Assembly: GCF_018860365.1 (NCBI RefSeq)
Contig: NZ_JAHKPO010000023.1
Location: forward strand, 62,001 to 126,000
Reading direction: 5' to 3'
Origin: Arenibacter algicola
Lineage (GTDB): Bacteria; Bacteroidota; Bacteroidia; Flavobacteriales; Flavobacteriaceae
DNA: 64,000 bases
Under the pieces are notes generated by a model that saw nothing but the letters and a program-made list of their open reading frames with translations, was not told the DNA's origin and searched no databases. Position 1 is the first letter of the stretch; each line of letters begins with the position of its first letter. A program made the translations under genes and the position numbers. This document shows, piece by piece, positions 50,790 to 60,717 of this stretch.

Positions 50790-52298
50790 ATGTTAGCAGG
50801 TATAGATTATTTTATAGTAATAGCTTATATAATAGGAATGTTGTTATTAGGGCTATATTTCAAAAAATTTGTCAATAGTTCAGAAGACTATTTCCTAGGA
50901 GGCAAAAGTTTACCCTTTTGGGCTATTGGTATGTCTATCGTTGTGTCGGACATAGGGGCATTGGATTTTGTGGGTGTGTCCGGTCAAGCCTATCGATATG
51001 GTATTTCTGTCGGCAACTTTGATTGGGTAGGTTCTGTTCCTGCCATGTTGTTGGCGGCATTTATTTTTATTCCATATTTCTGGCGAGGGGGTATGTATAC
51101 TATACCTGAATACCTTGGAAGAAGGTATAACCAAAAGGTAAGGACTATAGCTTCGGTTACCTGGATTCTGTTTTTTGCCTTGGATCTGGGGGTTCTTTTT
51201 TGGGCCAGTGCGGTGTTATTAAATGTTCTTATGGGGTGGCCCATCTGGATTTCGATAGTTGCCACTGCGGGTGTGGTTGGTCTATACACTTATTTTGGGG
51301 GTATTACCGCTGTAATTATGACCGATGTAGTACAGTTCGTTATAATGTTCATAGGAGGTTTTGCCCTAGTTTTTCTTAGTCTTTACGAAGTAGGAGGTTG
51401 GGATAATATGGTAGATAAAATTGCAACAATGGGACCAGAGTATCGCAATCATTTCGATATTATTCAACCTCAGGATACGAAATCGCCCTTTCCATGGACC
51501 GGCATATTATTCGGCCTAACCTTTGTTATGGCCAATGCTTATATGATAGGGAACCAGTCTATTGTGCAGCGCTGCCTTACTGCCAAGAACGAATGGCACG
51601 CAAAGGCGAGTATGATTTTTGGTTCTGCCCTTAAAATGTTTATTCCAATTTTGGTTTTGTTTCCTGGGCTTATGGCAGTGGTGGTTCATCCTGGCTTGGC
51701 CGATGGGGACCAAGCACTTCCAATGATGATCAAATCCATTCTGCCTCCTGGTTTGGTAGGACTTATGTTCGCCGCATTTTTTGCTGGGCTTATGTCCAGT
51801 GTGGATTCGTTGTTGAATTCAACGGCAACCTTGTTTACAAAAGATATCTACGAGCCGTTTATTAAAAAAGGGGCGGATGACAAACATTATTTAAAGGTTG
51901 GGCAGATTACGACCTTGGTGCTGTTGCTTATTGGAGTTGCAACTTCGCCTATTAGTAGTGATTTCCCTGGAATTTACGTGGCCATACAAACCTTTATGTC
52001 TTATTTCCAAGGACCAATATTCGCCATTCTCCTATTGGGTATATTCTGGAAACGAACAACGGAATGGGGAGGACTTTCGGCGTTGGTCATAGGAATTGGA
52101 TTTGCCGTTTATCTTAATGTATTTAAGGAGCAATTCTTTACCATAGAAGATCCCTTTCTCTATATTTCCTGGTGGTCCTTCCTATTAGGATTTATAATTA
52201 ATGTAGTAGTTAGTTTGCTTACCAAGAAGCACACCGAAGAACAACTTAAAGGCTTGGTGTTTAGTTCTAAAATTTTAGTGGAAAATAAAAAACTGTAA
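50790..52298 (+). CDS. Sodium:solute symporter (SSS family)
   Basis: A 502-residue inner-membrane protein with about 13 helices. It begins LAGIDYFIVIAYIIGMLLLG and has the SSS marks SSEDYFLGGKSLPFWAIGMS, RFRA-type segment WRGGMYTIPEYLGRRYN, and GLMFAAFFAGLMSSVDSLLN with Ser residues near the Na2 site. It would bring in a sugar or amino sugar with sodium, after outer-membrane import by the SusC/SusD pair. Its stop is one base before the next small gene. Confidence 0.93.
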   Translation: MLAGIDYFIVIAYIIGMLLLGLYFKKFVNSSEDYFLGGKSLPFWAIGMSIVVSDIGALDFVGVSGQAYRYGISVGNFDWVGSVPAMLLAAFIFIPYFWRGGMYTIPEYLGRRYNQKVRTIASVTWILFFALDLGVLFWASAVLLNVLMGWPIWISIVATAGVVGLYTYFGGITAVIMTDVVQFVIMFIGGFALVFLSLYEVGGWDNMVDKIATMGPEYRNHFDIIQPQDTKSPFPWTGILFGLTFVMANAYMIGNQSIVQRCLTAKNEWHAKASMIFGSALKMFIPILVLFPGLMAVVVHPGLADGDQALPMMIKSILPPGLVGLMFAAFFAGLMSSVDSLLNSTATLFTKDIYEPFIKKGADDKHYLKVGQITTLVLLLIGVATSPISSDFPGIYVAIQTFMSYFQGPIFAILLLGIFWKRTTEWGGLSALVIGIGFAVYLNVFKEQFFTIEDPFLYISWWSFLLGFIINVVVSLLTKKHTEEQLKGLVFSSKILVENKKL

Positions 52299-52299
52299 T

Positions 52300-52515
52300 A
52301 TGTTCAATTTTGACTGGCTTTCCGGTGTTTCACAAGAAACTGCAAAAATGATATTTCTTTCTTTGTATGCGCTAATAGGTATATTGGTGCTGTTATTGCC
52401 CACAGAGTATGTTTACGAGGGCATTGCCAAGGAAGATCGGCACTGGTGGAACAATTTAAAACTATGGTCTATTGCCGTACTATGTATTTTGGCATCGATC
52501 TATAATCATTTTTAA
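52300..52515 (+). CDS. Small two-helix membrane protein beside the symporter
   Basis: A 71-residue protein with two hydrophobic helices (MIFLSLYALIGILVLLL and LWSIAVLCILASIY) joined by a charged loop (EGIAKEDRHWWNN). It begins one base after the symporter stop, so it is co-translated. No family recognised. It may be an accessory subunit of the symporter, similar in idea to small partners of other SSS carriers; this is inference. Confidence 0.7.
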   Translation: MFNFDWLSGVSQETAKMIFLSLYALIGILVLLLPTEYVYEGIAKEDRHWWNNLKLWSIAVLCILASIYNHF

Positions 52516-52532
52516 CCCCTTAATAAAAAAGT

Positions 52533-52763
52533 ATGGAGACAAATGAAATAAATGCGGGATTAAAGGCCGCTCAAATTAACAATGCTCTTGGATTTTTCAT
52601 TATGGCTTTTGGGGTTATTGTACTTTTTGCAATGATCTATACCGAAACCTTTGTAGAACATATGACCGACATGGTTGCTGGTTTAATACTAATATCTATT
52701 GGCGGGGGAATGATGTGGAAGGCAAAAAGTACCATAAAGAAATTAAAATCCAAGAAGGAATAA
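52533..52763 (+). CDS. Second small two-helix membrane protein
   Basis: A 76-residue protein with two helices (LGFFIMAFGVIVLFAMIY and MVAGLILISIGGGMMWKA) and a Lys-rich cytoplasmic tail (KKLKSKKE). It is 17 bases after the previous small gene and 13 bases before the GH2 gene. No family recognised. Its place between symporter and hydrolase suggests a transport or assembly role. Confidence 0.7.
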   Translation: METNEINAGLKAAQINNALGFFIMAFGVIVLFAMIYTETFVEHMTDMVAGLILISIGGGMMWKAKSTIKKLKSKKE

Positions 52764-52776
52764 TAAAACATATACA

Positions 52777-55347
52777 ATGCATAAGTCCTTCCAGATAAAG
52801 TTATCGGATAATTGGAGAATCCAGAGTTCAAATAAAGTTTCGGAAAAGGGGAGTGAAATCTCGACTAAGGCCGAAATTTCGGAAAATTGGTTTCCTACAG
52901 TAGTTCCTTCAACGGTTTTGAGCACTTTGGTAGCCAACAAGGTTTACGAAAACCCCTTTTTTGGGGAGAATTTAAAGACCATCCCAACAGAACAGTTTAA
53001 AGTATCCTGGTGGTACACTACCGGTTTTGAACTTACAAAGGAGCAATCCAATGGGTTTGGCAGTTTAAAATTTGATGGTATAAACTATAAGGCCAATGTT
53101 TGGTTAAATGGTGAACTCATTGCCGATGCCTCCACTATAGATGGGGCATATCGTATTACTTCTTTTGATGTAAGTTCACATATCAAAAGTGGGTCCAACA
53201 TTTTGGCCATTGAGGTAATTCCACCGCAACCTGGCGACTTTAGTATAGGCTTTGTAGATTGGAATCCTTCCCCACCAGATGGGGATATGGGTGTTTTTAG
53301 GCCTGTAACCCTTCATTTACATGGTGGGGTACAAATTGAAAAACCCTTTGTGCAGACCAAGGTAAATCTTGAAACCTTGAAAGAGGCCGATATAACGGTT
53401 TCGGCAGAATTGACCAATTACTCCAATACTACAATTTCTGGAGAATTAGTGGGGACCATAGGTGCTGTGGTATTCAAGAAAAATATAAGCTTGGAACCAA
53501 AGAAGAAAGAGCTGATCACCTTTGATAGTAAGGAGTTTGTGGGTCTTAATTTTAAGGAACCAAAACTTTGGTGGCCCGTTAATTTGGGGAATCCGGATCT
53601 CTACGATCTGGATTTGAAATTTGTGGCCAAGGAGGAGGTTTTGGATGAAGCCCAGCTGAGATTTGGAATTCGCGATATACAGGATTATTGGTTAAATGAA
53701 ATACACCGCGGTTATAAGGTAAATGGACAAAAGGTATTGATCAAAGGTGCCGGTTGGACGGATGATTTGCTTTTAATGGATACCGATGAAAGCATTGAAG
53801 CCCAAGTGAAGTATGTAAAACAAATGAATCTGAATTGTATTCGTTTGGAAGGTTTCTGGGGCAAGGACCACAAATTGTACGACCTCTGTGATGAACATGG
53901 AATATTGTTAATGGTAGGTTGGAGCTGTCATTGGGAACATGAGATCCATATGGGTGTACCGGTCAATGAGCGCTTTGGAGGCGTTTATAAGCCAGAGCAT
54001 ATTTCCCATGTGGCCCAAGCCTGGGAGGATCAGGTGATATGGTTGCGCAACCATCCCAGTATCTTTGTTTGGACCGTTGCCAGTGACAAGGTGCCGATTA
54101 CGGAATTGGAACAAAAATATATAGACACTTTCGCCAAATATGACCCCACAAGGCCTTATTTAAATTCTACAGGTGGAGTGGGAAGCGATCAACATGTTAT
54201 AGGCAGTGAGGATGTTATTAGCGAGATCAGTGGGTCTTCCGGCGTAAAAATGTTGGGTCCGTATGCCTATACTGCCCCAGTTTATTGGTTCACAGATACC
54301 AAATTTGGTGGTGCCTATGGATTTAATACGGAAACTGGTCCTGGAGCCCAAATACCACAATTGGAAAGTTTAAAAAAAATGATTCCTCAGGAGCAATTAT
54401 GGCCCATGGGGGAAGCCTGGAACTACCATTGCGGACGGTATGAGTTTGCCGATCTCAGTAGATTTAACAAGGCTATTGAGGAAAAATATGGGGCCCCAAG
54501 TTCTTTGGAAGAGTTCGACAAAAAGGCCCAGGCCATGAATTATGAGCTTATGCGGCCTATGTTCGAAGCTTTTCAGGTCAATAAAAAGAAATCTACGGGT
54601 ATTGTCCAATGGATGCTGAATGCGGCATGGCCAAAGATGTATTGGCAGTTGTACGACTATTACCTAAACCCAACAGCTGCTTTTTACGCTACCCAAAAGG
54701 CATGTTTGCCCTTGAGCCTTATTTACAATTATGGGGACAAACATATTTATGCCATAAATGACCACCTTAGGTCGGTAGAAAATTTAACTGCCCATATTAG
54801 GGTATATTCCATTGGTTCGAAAATTTTGTTTGAGGAAAAGATTGCCCTAACCGTGGATGCGGATTCATCTAAATCTATTTTGGCATTGGGAGAACTGAAA
54901 GGGCTCACAACTACTTATTTTGTAGATCTTCGTTTGTTGGATAAAAAAGGAGAAGAGATCAGCAATAATTTTTATTGGCTTTCTACCAAAGAAGAGGTGT
55001 TGGACTATGAGGCCGATTTGGGACCATTTGCTTTTCACACCCCCAGTAAGGTATATGCAGACTTCACTCAGTTGAATGAATTGCCTAAATCCCAGTTGGA
55101 GCAGTCACATTATTTTGAGCTGGACGGAGAACAACAAAATATCAAGGTAGAGCTTAAGAACAACAGTGATCATATAGCATTTTTGGTCAACTTAAAGGTG
55201 GTGGATAAAAATACCGGAGAACTTATTCTGCCCATATTCTGGGAAGATAATTTCATCAACTTACTACCAGGGGAAGAACGTATGGTCTGTGCCAATTTTA
55301 AAGGAACTTCCGAGGCTGCACTGAAGGTGGAGGGATGGAATTTGTAA
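52777..55347 (+). CDS. GH2 enzyme, exo-beta-D-glucosaminidase (CsxA) type
   Basis: An 856-residue protein with GH2 layout: sugar-binding domain (WFPTVVPSTVLSTLVANKVY), Ig-like domain, then barrel from about residue 310. The acid/base position is Asp437 in VWTVASDKVP, where most GH2 enzymes have Glu. The nucleophile is Glu519 in GFNTETGPG. Asp as acid is the mark of the exo-beta-D-glucosaminidase subfamily (CsxA type), so glucosamine or a related amino sugar is the likely target. No signal peptide is visible, so it probably acts in the cytoplasm on sugars brought in by the linked symporter; a start further upstream is not supported. Confidence 0.85.
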   Translation: MHKSFQIKLSDNWRIQSSNKVSEKGSEISTKAEISENWFPTVVPSTVLSTLVANKVYENPFFGENLKTIPTEQFKVSWWYTTGFELTKEQSNGFGSLKFDGINYKANVWLNGELIADASTIDGAYRITSFDVSSHIKSGSNILAIEVIPPQPGDFSIGFVDWNPSPPDGDMGVFRPVTLHLHGGVQIEKPFVQTKVNLETLKEADITVSAELTNYSNTTISGELVGTIGAVVFKKNISLEPKKKELITFDSKEFVGLNFKEPKLWWPVNLGNPDLYDLDLKFVAKEEVLDEAQLRFGIRDIQDYWLNEIHRGYKVNGQKVLIKGAGWTDDLLLMDTDESIEAQVKYVKQMNLNCIRLEGFWGKDHKLYDLCDEHGILLMVGWSCHWEHEIHMGVPVNERFGGVYKPEHISHVAQAWEDQVIWLRNHPSIFVWTVASDKVPITELEQKYIDTFAKYDPTRPYLNSTGGVGSDQHVIGSEDVISEISGSSGVKMLGPYAYTAPVYWFTDTKFGGAYGFNTETGPGAQIPQLESLKKMIPQEQLWPMGEAWNYHCGRYEFADLSRFNKAIEEKYGAPSSLEEFDKKAQAMNYELMRPMFEAFQVNKKKSTGIVQWMLNAAWPKMYWQLYDYYLNPTAAFYATQKACLPLSLIYNYGDKHIYAINDHLRSVENLTAHIRVYSIGSKILFEEKIALTVDADSSKSILALGELKGLTTTYFVDLRLLDKKGEEISNNFYWLSTKEEVLDYEADLGPFAFHTPSKVYADFTQLNELPKSQLEQSHYFELDGEQQNIKVELKNNSDHIAFLVNLKVVDKNTGELILPIFWEDNFINLLPGEERMVCANFKGTSEAALKVEGWNL

Positions 55348-55407
55348 TAGTCCCAAGAAAGAGTTCCTTTTCTAGATTTGATTAGCAGACTTTTAATAAC
55401 TGTCATT

Positions 55408-56499
55408 ATGAGAATTTGGACAAAATATTTATTTGCTATACCCCTTCTAATATCGGCCGGGTCCTGTAAGGAAAAGCTGAAGGAAAATGGATCGGAAATA
55501 TCTGGAAAGCATCCTGCCATAAGCCTTGAAGAGTATATATATCCCATAGGCCAAGGGCTAACTCCCCAATGTCACGCCCCAACTATTGATATTAGCAATG
55601 GTACACTGGTGGCTTCCTGGTTCGGGGGAACGGAAGAAAAAAACAATGACGTGGGTATTTGGGTTTCTAGAAAAATTGGGGACAAATGGACAACCCCGGT
55701 TGAAGTAGCCAATGGCGTGGAGGAAGATGGAATTCGATATCCTTGTTGGAATCCAGTTCTTTTTAAACCCCAAAATAAGCCTTTGATACTCTTTTATAAA
55801 GTGGGCCCAGATCCGTTATATTGGTGGGGAATGTATAAAACATCTGAGGATGACGGTCTTAATTGGTCTGCCCCTTTGAGACTTCCCGAAGGAATATTGG
55901 GACCTATTAAAAATAGACCCATTACACTGTCCAATGGGGATATTTTATCTCCTTCAAGTACCGAGAGCGAGACAGAGGGCCATAAAATTTACTTGGAAAG
56001 GAGTATGGATTTTGGCAAAACATGGACCAAAACGGCCCCTTTGAACGATGGCAAAAAATTTAAGGCCATCCAACCGGCTATCTTAGATCACGGTAAAGAT
56101 ACCATTCAATTGTTAAGTAGAACTTATCAGGGGGCAATAGGACAAAATTGGTCCTATGACGGGGGACTTAGCTGGACTGAAATGACTGCTACGGATCTTC
56201 CCAATCCTGACTCGGGGATTGATGCCCTTACCCTAAAAGATGGTCGGCATGTATTGATCTATAATCCTACCACCATTGAATCTGAGGATAGGGTTCCCTT
56301 GAGCCTAGGCCTATCCCAGGACGGTAAAACATGGAAGAGAGTGTTGGATTTGGAACCCTTAACGGCAACAACAGACAAAAAGGGAGAGGAATATTCGTAC
56401 CCCACCCTGATTCAAAACCCTGACGGAATGATACATATAGTGTATACATGGAATAGAAAGACCGTGAAACACGTAGTATTGGACCCTGAAAAATTATAA
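55408..56499 (+). CDS. Sialidase-fold (BNR-repeat) lipoprotein
   Basis: About 363 residues from the ATG at 55408 (MRIWTKYLFAIPLLISAGSC, lipobox Cys20); an upstream start at 55378 would spoil the signal. A six-bladed propeller with Asp-box repeats is visible: SEDDGLNWS, SMDFGKTWT and SYDGGLSWT, plus CHAPTIDISNGTLVASWFGG near the start. It belongs to the BNR_2 exo-alpha-sialidase-like group. Many of these are not true sialidases, and the Arg triad cannot be confirmed by eye. It is likely to act at the surface on an acidic or amino sugar. Confidence 0.8.
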   Translation: MRIWTKYLFAIPLLISAGSCKEKLKENGSEISGKHPAISLEEYIYPIGQGLTPQCHAPTIDISNGTLVASWFGGTEEKNNDVGIWVSRKIGDKWTTPVEVANGVEEDGIRYPCWNPVLFKPQNKPLILFYKVGPDPLYWWGMYKTSEDDGLNWSAPLRLPEGILGPIKNRPITLSNGDILSPSSTESETEGHKIYLERSMDFGKTWTKTAPLNDGKKFKAIQPAILDHGKDTIQLLSRTYQGAIGQNWSYDGGLSWTEMTATDLPNPDSGIDALTLKDGRHVLIYNPTTIESEDRVPLSLGLSQDGKTWKRVLDLEPLTATTDKKGEEYSYPTLIQNPDGMIHIVYTWNRKTVKHVVLDPEKL

Positions 56500-56528
56500 A
56501 AGAAATCACTTTATAACAACCATTGACA

Positions 56529-57812
56529 ATGAAAAAACTAGCAATAAATGGCGGCATACCTAGTCGAGATACTAATAAGAATCCGTGGCCTAAATGGCCG
56601 GTTTGGGGGAAAGAAGAGGAAGTTGCTCTGATAGAGGTCCTGAATAGTGGGGTTTGGTCCTATAATGGACCAAAGGAAATGGAGTTCAATAAACTATTTG
56701 CGGAATATACAGGGGTAAAACATTCTATATGTGTTGTAAACGGTACCATAACCATGCAAATTGCGCTGGAAGCCTTGGGTATAGGCGTTGGTGACGAGGT
56801 TATTGTCCCTGGCCTAACGTGGCAAGCTACTGCTGCCACCGTAATCGACGTAAATGCTACTCCCATATTGGTAGATATTTGTGAGGATACCTGGTGTATA
56901 GATCCAAAAGAAATTGAAAAGGCCATAACTCCAAGAACAAAGGCTATTATGCCAGTTCATTTGTACGGTGCTTTTGCGGATATGGATGCGATTATGGCCA
57001 TTGCCAAAAAACATAATCTTTATGTAATTGAGGATTGCGCCCACAAGCACGGAGGGGAATGGAAAGGTAAAAAAGCAGGAAGTATCGGTAATGTAGGTAG
57101 TTTCAGTTTTCAATTATCAAAACATTTAACTGCTGGTGAAGGGGGGTCTATTACTACAAATGATACCGATTTAGCCGAGAAAATGGATGCCCTAAGAAAT
57201 GTTGGTCGCAGACCTGAAGGAGATTCGCTTATTGGTGCGGACAAAGGGATAGGGGATTATGGTGATGACGGTAATTTTATTCAGTCCGGTAACTACAGGA
57301 TTACCGAATTTCAAGCAGCTATACTGGTAGAGGGTTTAAAAAGATTGCCGGAACAAAATGCAAATAGAGATGCCAATGGGGTATATTTAAATACTCTTTT
57401 AACGGAAATAGAAGGGGTTACGCCATTAAAAAGAGATGATAGGGAAACCAAAAAGGCTTATTTCAATTTTGCCTTTCGATACGACTCGAACAAGTTTAAG
57501 AATTTGCCAATAGAGAAGTTCCGGTCTGCCCTGGAGGCGGAGTTGGGGATAATAGTAGATGCTTGTTATGAGCCTTTAAATAATTGCTCATTATACGTGC
57601 CGCACACAAAACCTTCCAGGCATAAATTGAACGATGCATATTGGAAGGCCATTGATCCCAAAAGGTTTTCATTACCGGTCTGCGAACGTATTTTTAAGGA
57701 AGAATCGGTCTGTGTTCACCACAAGGTGTTAATGGGAACAAGAGCGGATATGGATTTGGTTGCCGAGGCCATTAAGAAGGTTTATACCTATGCCGAGGAA
57801 TTGATGGATTAA
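56529..57812 (+). CDS. DegT/DnrJ/EryC1/StrS-type PLP aminotransferase
   Basis: About 427 residues; ATG at 56529 is preferred over a TTG two codons upstream. The PLP Lys is K198 in FSFQLSKHLTAGEGG, and Asp169 in VIEDCAHKHGG should contact the pyridine nitrogen. The N-terminus INGGIPSRDTNKNPWPKWPV is typical of the group. These enzymes add or remove an amino group at C3 or C4 of keto-sugars. With two Gfo/Idh/MocA enzymes in the window, a keto-sugar made by oxidation could be the partner substrate. In a catabolic locus the reaction may run toward the keto form. Confidence 0.88.
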   Translation: MKKLAINGGIPSRDTNKNPWPKWPVWGKEEEVALIEVLNSGVWSYNGPKEMEFNKLFAEYTGVKHSICVVNGTITMQIALEALGIGVGDEVIVPGLTWQATAATVIDVNATPILVDICEDTWCIDPKEIEKAITPRTKAIMPVHLYGAFADMDAIMAIAKKHNLYVIEDCAHKHGGEWKGKKAGSIGNVGSFSFQLSKHLTAGEGGSITTNDTDLAEKMDALRNVGRRPEGDSLIGADKGIGDYGDDGNFIQSGNYRITEFQAAILVEGLKRLPEQNANRDANGVYLNTLLTEIEGVTPLKRDDRETKKAYFNFAFRYDSNKFKNLPIEKFRSALEAELGIIVDACYEPLNNCSLYVPHTKPSRHKLNDAYWKAIDPKRFSLPVCERIFKEESVCVHHKVLMGTRADMDLVAEAIKKVYTYAEELMD

Positions 57813-57869
57813 GGCAATAGGGCAGCCGTCCCAAAGACAATATCCCATAATAAGAAATATATTACACGG

Positions 57870-58688
57870 ATGAAATTAGTGATAAGTCTTTTTATTCTTT
57901 GCTCTTGGAATAGCCTTGTTTATTCTCAAGATTCCATGGTTGTTCCAAAAGATCATAGCATGCCACAAAATGGCATTTGTGCCCATAGGGGAGCCAATGA
58001 AACCCACCCGGAGAATACTTTGGCGGCATTTGCGGAGGCCATTCGGTTAGGTGCACAGATGATCGAATTTGATGTCCAAATGACCAAGGACAATCAATTG
58101 GTGATTATGCACGATGAAAAGGTAAACAGGACTACCAATGGCCGCGGGCTGGTTGGGAATCTTAGCCTGAAAAAAATTAAAAAACTGGATGCGGGGAAAT
58201 GGAAATCCAGAAGGTTTAAACGTGAACGGGTTCCCACCTTAAAGGAGGCACTGGATATTATGCCGAAAAATATCTGGCTTAATATCCATCTAAAAGGGGA
58301 TGAGCAATTGGGGGCCGCAACTGCAGAGGCCGTGATTGCTGCCAATAGAATCCACCAGGCTGTTATTGCTTGTAATAATGAGGCCTCCAAAGGGGTAAGG
58401 CAGGTAAATCCCAATATTATGATGTGCAACATGGAACGATTATCCACTCGCGCTGAATATATTGATGAAACCATCAAAAAAGGCTTCGCATTTCTTCAAA
58501 TAAAAAGCAGTAGGGACGATGAAAATATGTTGGCAGATTTGAAGAAGCTGAAGGAAAATGGGATTAAGGTTAATTATTTTCATTCCGAAGAAGAAGGTCG
58601 TGTGAAGGAATTATTGGACGCAGGGGTCAATTTTATTTTGACAGATCGATTGTCGGATATGCTGGATGCTTTTTCAAAAGCGAATTAG
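57870..58688 (+). CDS. Glycerophosphodiester phosphodiesterase-like exported protein
   Basis: A 272-residue protein with a Sec signal (cleavage near VYSQD). GDPD family residues are present: HRG at 39-41 (CAHRGANETHPENT), Glu66 and Asp68 in MIEFDVQMTKDN, and His81 in IMHDEKVNRTTNGRG. Family members hydrolyse glycerophosphodiesters using a divalent metal. The N-terminal motif and TIM-barrel length are normal. In this sugar locus its substrate may be a phosphodiester-linked sugar; the next gene is a metallophosphoesterase. Confidence 0.88.
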   Translation: MKLVISLFILCSWNSLVYSQDSMVVPKDHSMPQNGICAHRGANETHPENTLAAFAEAIRLGAQMIEFDVQMTKDNQLVIMHDEKVNRTTNGRGLVGNLSLKKIKKLDAGKWKSRRFKRERVPTLKEALDIMPKNIWLNIHLKGDEQLGAATAEAVIAANRIHQAVIACNNEASKGVRQVNPNIMMCNMERLSTRAEYIDETIKKGFAFLQIKSSRDDENMLADLKKLKENGIKVNYFHSEEEGRVKELLDAGVNFILTDRLSDMLDAFSKAN

Positions 58689-58759
58689 TTACTAAGTTAT
58701 AAATATCATGAACATAGATCAATTAATATTGAAGAATCCAAATAAAGTATGGTAACCAA

Positions 58760-60535
58760 ATGAGAAGATATTTAATTCTGTTCGCTGTTTTATTCATTTT
58801 TTCCTGTGCTGAAACCAAAAAGGAAGAACAACAGAACCAGACCTCTGTTAAAGATGTAATGGATAATGTAATCACCAGATTATATGAAAAAGTAGATTCC
58901 AAGGACTATGATTCCATTGACGATACTTTTATGCTCCAGTTTCTGACCGATAGCGAGAAAACAACACTGGCAACCCGTTACCAATATTTTAAGGTTAATG
59001 TACCAGTAACGGTTTCTTTGATGAGACATCTGGATCATGAAGTACCGTTTTGGCTTAAGGAAAGAGGTTTTGTAAAGACTAATGAACTCGTAAAAAATGA
59101 AGTCTATGAATATGAAGTATGGCAAAAGGATTTTGATGCGGGTTGGGTTAATCTCGGAATCCCGGGGTTCGACATGGATAGAGTCGTCTATTTTATTGCA
59201 GTAGGTCCAAAGAATAGCAATGAGGAACTTACAATTAGCGAACGCTATCCTGAGGAATATTCTTTGGAAGTGTTTAAAAAGGGGGCTTTTACATACCATG
59301 ACTGGTCCGACCTTAAAATTACGGAACTGCCCAAAGAACTTGAAGGTCAGGTATTGTTCACAACGGTTAGGGGAAGGGCCAGGGAAGCACATGTAGAAGG
59401 CGCTTTTCGAAAAACAATATTCCCATCTTCCAGTCAACCCGATCAGATTATGCTTACCTGGAGTGCAGATCCTACAAATTCTATGGATGTACAATGGAGA
59501 ACCAAAACTACCGTAAAAGATGGAACTGTTCAGTATTGGAAGAAAAATACATCCGACACTATTTCCTTAAATGCCTCGGTATCGGGCATGGAAGATAGAA
59601 TGTTGTTCAATGATAGGTATATAAACCGATTTATAGCCAATCTGAACAATTTGGAGGCCGGAGGCAACTATGAGTATCGCGTAGGTTCAGCAGAAGCGCA
59701 GTCATGGTCTTCCGTTAGAAGCTTTAAGACCGAAGCCAAGGATGCCGATGAGTTCTCGTTTATTTGGTTTGGAGATACGCATAGGGATCCCAAATGGGCA
59801 GAAATGCTCAACGATGCTAACCTCCGACATCCTGAAACTGCATTTTATTCAATTGCAGGCGATATTGTAACCACAGGACTTTACCGTACCGAATGGGACA
59901 TGTTTTTTGGATATTCGAAAGATGTGTTCTCCCATAAGCCCTTAATGCCCGTCCCTGGAAATCATGATCGGCAGGATGGTTTGGGCGCTTGGATGTATTA
60001 TCAACTTTTTAGTTTGCCTAAAAATGGACCTGAAAGCGTGGATCCGGAAAGCACTTACGCTTTTGAATATGGCAACGCTTTATTTTTGATGATCGATTCA
60101 ACCCAACCCAATGAAGCACAGACCCAATGGATAGAGAATCAATTGAAAAATTCCAATGCCACTTGGAAATTCGTCATGTTACATTTCCCACCGTATAATT
60201 TTGAAGAACCTTATTTGGATATTCAGCAAGAATGGGGCGGTCTTTTTGATACCTACCATGTTGATATGGTCATGGCTGGTCATATTCATTATTATATGCG
60301 TTCAAAGCCGATTAATAATGGCAAGGTTGTGGACTCGTTTAAAGACGGGACTGTATATGCAGTATCTATCGGGACCAATGGAAATCATGACGATATAGGC
60401 GAAGAACCCTATGCTGAAAAGAGGTTCAAAGAAGGTCAATTTTATCAATATATGACATTAACAGATAAAACTTTGAAATACACTACCTACAACAAAGTAG
60501 GAGAAATTGTGGATGAGTTTTTAATAAATAAATAA
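58760..60535 (+). CDS. Metallophosphoesterase lipoprotein with purple-acid-phosphatase-like N-terminal domain
   Basis: A 591-residue lipoprotein (FIFSC, Cys16). Residues about 30-210 are an unassigned domain; about 215-325 a fibronectin-like domain seen before purple acid phosphatases (QIMLTWSADPTNSMDVQWRT). The catalytic domain has GDTH (338-341), AGDIVTTG, GNHD (400-403), MLHFPPY and GHIH (507-510), the full set of metal ligands. It should hydrolyse phosphate mono- or diesters at the outer membrane or in the periplasm. It is 71 bases after the GDPD-like gene. Confidence 0.88.
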   Translation: MRRYLILFAVLFIFSCAETKKEEQQNQTSVKDVMDNVITRLYEKVDSKDYDSIDDTFMLQFLTDSEKTTLATRYQYFKVNVPVTVSLMRHLDHEVPFWLKERGFVKTNELVKNEVYEYEVWQKDFDAGWVNLGIPGFDMDRVVYFIAVGPKNSNEELTISERYPEEYSLEVFKKGAFTYHDWSDLKITELPKELEGQVLFTTVRGRAREAHVEGAFRKTIFPSSSQPDQIMLTWSADPTNSMDVQWRTKTTVKDGTVQYWKKNTSDTISLNASVSGMEDRMLFNDRYINRFIANLNNLEAGGNYEYRVGSAEAQSWSSVRSFKTEAKDADEFSFIWFGDTHRDPKWAEMLNDANLRHPETAFYSIAGDIVTTGLYRTEWDMFFGYSKDVFSHKPLMPVPGNHDRQDGLGAWMYYQLFSLPKNGPESVDPESTYAFEYGNALFLMIDSTQPNEAQTQWIENQLKNSNATWKFVMLHFPPYNFEEPYLDIQQEWGGLFDTYHVDMVMAGHIHYYMRSKPINNGKVVDSFKDGTVYAVSIGTNGNHDDIGEEPYAEKRFKEGQFYQYMTLTDKTLKYTTYNKVGEIVDEFLINK

Positions 60536-60717
60536 CTATGAAATGAGCATAAACTTTTTTAAGCATACCATACTGATACGATTAAAATAAGTTTATGTGA
60601 AACCGAAAGGTTCACGAACACAAAAAATAATAAGGTCGTGAGTAAAACGAAGTGGTTACATCTGTTTGTAAATTTTGTAATTACTTCTTTTTTAATCAAT
60701 TATAAAATTTTAAACAT

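Noticed and set aside
58880-59494. A 204-codon minus-strand frame inside the metallophosphoesterase gene
   Set aside because: Fully antisense to a well-supported gene and without recognisable motifs.
60597-60615. Hairpin with GAAA loop upstream of the Gfo/Idh/MocA gene as a riboswitch
   Set aside because: Only about 7 bp with a bulge; no further conserved structure is visible.
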